Below are positions 60,001 to 64,000 of a stretch of DNA of 64,000 nt, one piece after another. The translations under genes were made by a program, and so were the position numbers. Source of the DNA: Lates calcarifer (taxonomy: Eukaryota; Chordata; Actinopteri; Centropomidae); assembly GCF_001640805.2 (NCBI RefSeq), contig NC_066848.1, positions 8,261,526-8,325,525 on the forward strand, given 5' to 3'. Position 1 is the first letter of the stretch. Each line of letters opens with the position of its first letter. Below the pieces are notes generated by a model. That model worked only from the letters and a program-made list of their open reading frames with translations, ran no database searches and was not told the DNA's origin.

Positions 60001-63000
60001 TCAGTCATGATGAATATGAATGATGAAGCAGGATTGTTTCACTAATGTCATTTCTAAACCAATATAACATGGAGCCTGAGCCATTTGACATCACATGTAA
60101 ATTTAATCACTGTTCTTCAGAGTCTCTGTGACACACTCACATTCACACTAATGTATCATTTTATTTTGTTAAATGATATGGTCATGTTACACTTTTGTTC
60201 AGTGGATATTTGCTTTTTTCCATTCATTTCTACTGAAGCCAATATGACAGATGAATTCAAGTATGCATTTCCTGTTTTGGAGTGATCTCCAGTCGGATCC
60301 GGACTGTGGCGAGCCAGAGTTTAACCACTAATGAATCATCTTAGCAAGGCCCCATTTACATTTGTCACTTCAAGTGTCACATATTTAGGTATGTTTTTAT
60401 ATATTTTTATTTATGTTTTGCCACATACATGCACTTTTATCACTCCAGATCACTAATCTGATTGCATCTATCTTACATTTACTGTAGTACAACCATACAT
60501 CAGGGTTCCAACACCTTCTTAAACATGAAATTCAAAGATTTCCAATGTTCAAGGACCCCACACAGCACAGTTTGAGATGCGGATCAAGGTTAATAACTGT
60601 TATATATAATAGAATCTAAGAATTTAAACACTAAGAACTAGAATGCTTTACAGAAGTTCACAGACAACAATGAAAAAGAGAAAGGCTTGAATGTGTGAAC
60701 CCTTCTAAATTGTGGTGTGTGTGACTATGTGGTCTCTTGCCCTCTCTAACACAGCACAAGAAAACAATATTGTGAAAGCTGAGCAATAGAGACAGATACT
60801 GATTCACGAGTTGCAGCGCTGAGAAACACCAGGAGACACACATCCAGACAGCAGGATGTAGCCTATTTATTCATACTTATTCACAACTTTCAAGGATCCT
60901 CAATCCATGAATCTACACAAACACATGGAGGACTGGCATGGATGGCCTACTAGCACTACCAAAGGTTTGCTCATCTTCATGGGAACTCAGACCTCTCTCA
61001 GGCATCAGATAAGCATCACAGCAGCAGGTTACAAATTCTGTATGACCACAAACACTGGAGTCACTTTCTTCTTATTACTTCAATCGGACAGGGAGTATGG
61101 CTAACTCAGTGTCACTTAATCTGCCTTTATAGCAGGGGAGAAACCTTGCAAATGGCTGCTTGAACAGACCGCTTAATGATGTAGTAAGACTCTGGATATG
61201 TAAAGCATACTCCGCTTGGAAATCTGGTATGTTTATATCTGGCTAGAATGTATCTGAAATCACCTGCAGAGGAAGAAATTAATTTCGGTTTGACTGCTCA
61301 AACCAACTTTGAACAACTGAATTGCAATCCCTCTCTAATACCTCCTGTATGTATTTACACTTTTTTTAAAAATTAGATACCTATCCTATCCATCTTAAGA
61401 CACATGAAGTGGCTTAGTGTGAACGAGTAATAGTTGACCAAACTGTAGCCTTTCCTCCTCTTGGTACTGCTGTGACCAATACTGACTCACAATGACACTG
61501 TGACAATGACATTCAAAGCCTGTCAGCCAGTCTGTTGCACAGTGGTGATAAGACTAGATCCACAGAACACACACAGACACAGACACACACACAGGGCACC
61601 AACCTGGGGAAAAGAGGGCAAGGGGACAGAAGAGGCTAGCAGAAAGAATGAGGGAGGATAAGAAAACACCCAAGCTGCTCTCAAGGGACTTTGGCTCTCG
61701 GAAACAATCACATTGGCCTCAGTGTCTCCTCTGCAGTGGAAAATGGATAAATTAATAGGTGGAGTAGAAGGCCTCCCCTGGGCAGGGTCCTGAAGCCATC
61801 TGTGGAGGTCATCAGTGTGTCCCAAACCTGCTGTTTCCCTACTGAACCAACATGTCAGTGTAGAGATTTACAGCTGCATGGAAAGTGCATACACACAAAC
61901 ACACGCCCATGTACCAACACCCTTGCACACACAAACATCAAAGGGTATAGACTCATAAGTGCAGCCAAACACGCATCCACATGTATTCATACAGAAGAGT
62001 GCCAGGATGCGAAGGCACAGACAAAACAAATATTGGCACAATCACATAAGCGGAAACAAAAGTTCATACTCTTCACACACCCACATCCATACACAAACAC
62101 TTGACTGGCACGTAGATTTACACCCGTTTGGAAAGACAAGCATCAGCCAATAAATAAATACATTTCCCTGGAGACCTGCTGACCTCTTCCTCTCTCTTTT
62201 TGTTACACACACAACGGCAGAGGTCAAGGTCAGGCAGGGATGAGTGGAAGGTCAGAGGGAGGTTAAAGTGTGTTGGTGTATGTAGGCATGCAGGCTGTGA
62301 ACAGAGGCCAACTCCTTCTGTGTGGATGGGGAGTAGCAGCCTCCGTGTTTTGGCAGTCAGGTCGTGAACTCTGACCCCATCAGACCCTGAGAGACAAGGC
62401 GGTCTGGTCAGGTGGGTCTGTGGCCACTAATTGACATAATCTCCCATCTTCTACTTGTCAATCTCTTTTCAAACATACCAGGATAATCAGTTTGGCTCAG
62501 GGAGGGTGTGTTTGGGTGGCATTGTTAGGTGGAAATAGTCTCTGTGCCCTTGCCAGTTCAAGTGTCCTCCTTCCTTCTTTAGAAAACTGAACACAATAGG
62601 TTCTTAAAAGATACACAGCCCCACTGTTTAAGGTCTTAAATGATATTTACTCTAATTTTTAATGAGGCAAATCTATTAGTTAGGGCATATCTGATGCAAT
62701 CAGGACCAATATGCAGATTATGTAGTGAGAACTGGTTGAAAACAACAGATTTTGGTCCTCTTAACAAATCTAGAACAATTGGTAAATTTTTGTTTCCAAA
62801 GTATGGATCTGGTCAGGCCAACTGTGGGGGGGCTTATGTAGTGTGCTGTAATCTAAGACTTACCAAAACTGAAATGCATGCTGGCAAAAACTAATTAAGG
62901 GTTTAGCTGAAAGAGGAAGGAACAGGATGAAGCGGAAGAGAAGTCACTACAAATAAATTTAAAAAAAGGCAAGGAAATAAATTGTTTGTATCTGATTTTT

Positions 63001-64000
63001 AGGAAGATAAAAGACTGACTTAACTCATGTAAGTTTGTTTTGTCTGTCAGTAATCTTGAGATGAAAGGCTCTCTTCTTCCTGTCTTGAGTAATTGTGAAT
63101 TAAGAGAATGAAGGATCTAGGTGCATTCACTTTATTGCAGAAGAAAATCTTTCTGACATGATCAAATTGTGTGTAAGATGCCTTCTACATATATGATGCC
63201 TAATATTCATTTTCCCTTGTACACCTTTAGGGCCGTAACTACTGAGTCTTTCCATTATTTAATCATTATTGAAAAAATCTGATAATGTTTTTCTCTGACT
63301 TGTTTGTTTAGCTCTTGCTGTAAATACACATACAAATTACATAAAAATGGCCATCCCACTTTCCTTGTGTTTCATCAGAATTGTCTGGCATTATTTAACC
63401 ATTCCTGTTTTTGCCTTCTGCTTACCCTTTTAATCCTCTGCACCTTTTTAGCCTTAACAGACTTCTCACTGTTCTCAACTTTTTTTACTCCTCCTTGACC
63501 TGATGTCAAGTTATAGTTCATGCTTTGCTCACTCTCACTCTAAGACAATAACTTCTCTTATCATCACTGACCTCTTTTCTGCATCCCACCACATCTCCTC
63601 TGCCAGGCTTTGCTTATAATAAATCACAATCCCAGGCTATCATCACACAGTCCACTAAGATCACAAAACACACATTTTTCTGTAACTTCATTGATGAAGA
63701 TACTCCTCACAGTTAGTTACATCTACAGCATTCAATTAGCAACCTTATAATATCATTTGAAAAATAATATGCTTGCATAATATGCTTGTTTAGCCCAGAA
63801 GCTGAAATGATGTGATTACTTCCGTCTTTCAGGCTGACAAAACAAGGGAAATGAGATTTTAATAATTTGGCATTAGCACAGCTCCATATCTCTGGTGATG
63901 ATGCAGGATGACTCCAAAAATGTGTTTAGAATTTGTAATACGCAAATTACGCACTAAATTTCATAATGTATCAGAAAGGCCAAAAAAATTCAGCAAGATT
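57091..64000. other. Intergenic sequence, right end
   Basis: No recognisable exon or RNA gene is present. It holds CA microsatellites (58342-58432), short CA/CT runs near 58535-58558, a GT-rich stretch (about 59762-59795) and CA-rich DNA (61860-62100). TCF-like motifs occur at 57383-57390 and 57535-57545. Confidence 0.6.
58342..58432. repeat. Two neighbouring (CA)n microsatellites
   Basis: CA runs at 58342-58382 and 58404-58432, each with a CATA interruption, are separated by about 20 bp. They may derive from a duplicated microsatellite. Confidence 0.9.

Noticed and set aside
60500..60570. Degenerate TTCAAGGAC-type fish repeat
   Set aside because: A few matching words only (AAATTCAAAGATTTCC, TTCAAGGACCCC); below what I would call a copy.
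1..64000. CRISPR array, prophage, operon or other prokaryotic system
   Set aside because: The window is vertebrate nuclear DNA with spliced genes. Spaced-repeat patterns seen are microsatellites or short tandem duplications.

Overview
The window is nuclear DNA of a teleost fish, most likely a percomorph. Two vertebrate genes with GT-AG introns are recognisable. The non-coding part carries several dispersed repeats that I know as abundant in percomorph genomes, plus very many (CA/GT)n microsatellites. Nothing bacterial, viral or plasmid-like is visible. The species cannot be named from the sequence.

Layout. Positions 1-10178 hold no recognisable coding exon, only microsatellites, a dispersed-repeat block (about 6650-7135) and the probable 3' UTR of golga7b. 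Positions 10179-23504 (minus strand) hold a complete five-exon golga7b gene encoding 159 aa, with a CpG-dense promoter at about 23495-23680. Positions 23.7-44.4 kb are intergenic, with a nested repeat island that includes a decayed hAT transposase fragment, a diverged local duplication, a perfect 25-bp tandem duplication and many microsatellites. Positions 45170-55829 (plus strand) hold a complete three-exon sfrp5 gene encoding 319 aa, with an unusually long ATG-free promoter/leader, a 6.7-kb first intron containing enhancer-like sequence, and a 3' UTR that probably ends near 56.75 or 57.09 kb. Positions 57.1-64 kb are intergenic and rich in CA/GT repeats.

The two genes are head to head, about 21.7 kb apart from start codon to start codon. 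As I recall it, human SFRP5 and GOLGA7B on 10q24 have the same order and orientation, so this looks like retained vertebrate microsynteny. The genes are not known to share a pathway: Golga7b is an acylated accessory protein of DHHC palmitoyltransferases, and Sfrp5 is a secreted Wnt antagonist.

I found no convincing new multi-gene system. The observations most worth checking are a possible CRD-only Sfrp5 isoform made by intronic polyadenylation, the 741-nt ATG-free stretch before sfrp5, a homeodomain-site cluster in sfrp5 intron 1, the weak last donor of golga7b, and the diverged duplicate in the intergenic region. Splice sites were chosen by reading frame, GT-AG rules and remembered family proteins; no alignment was run.
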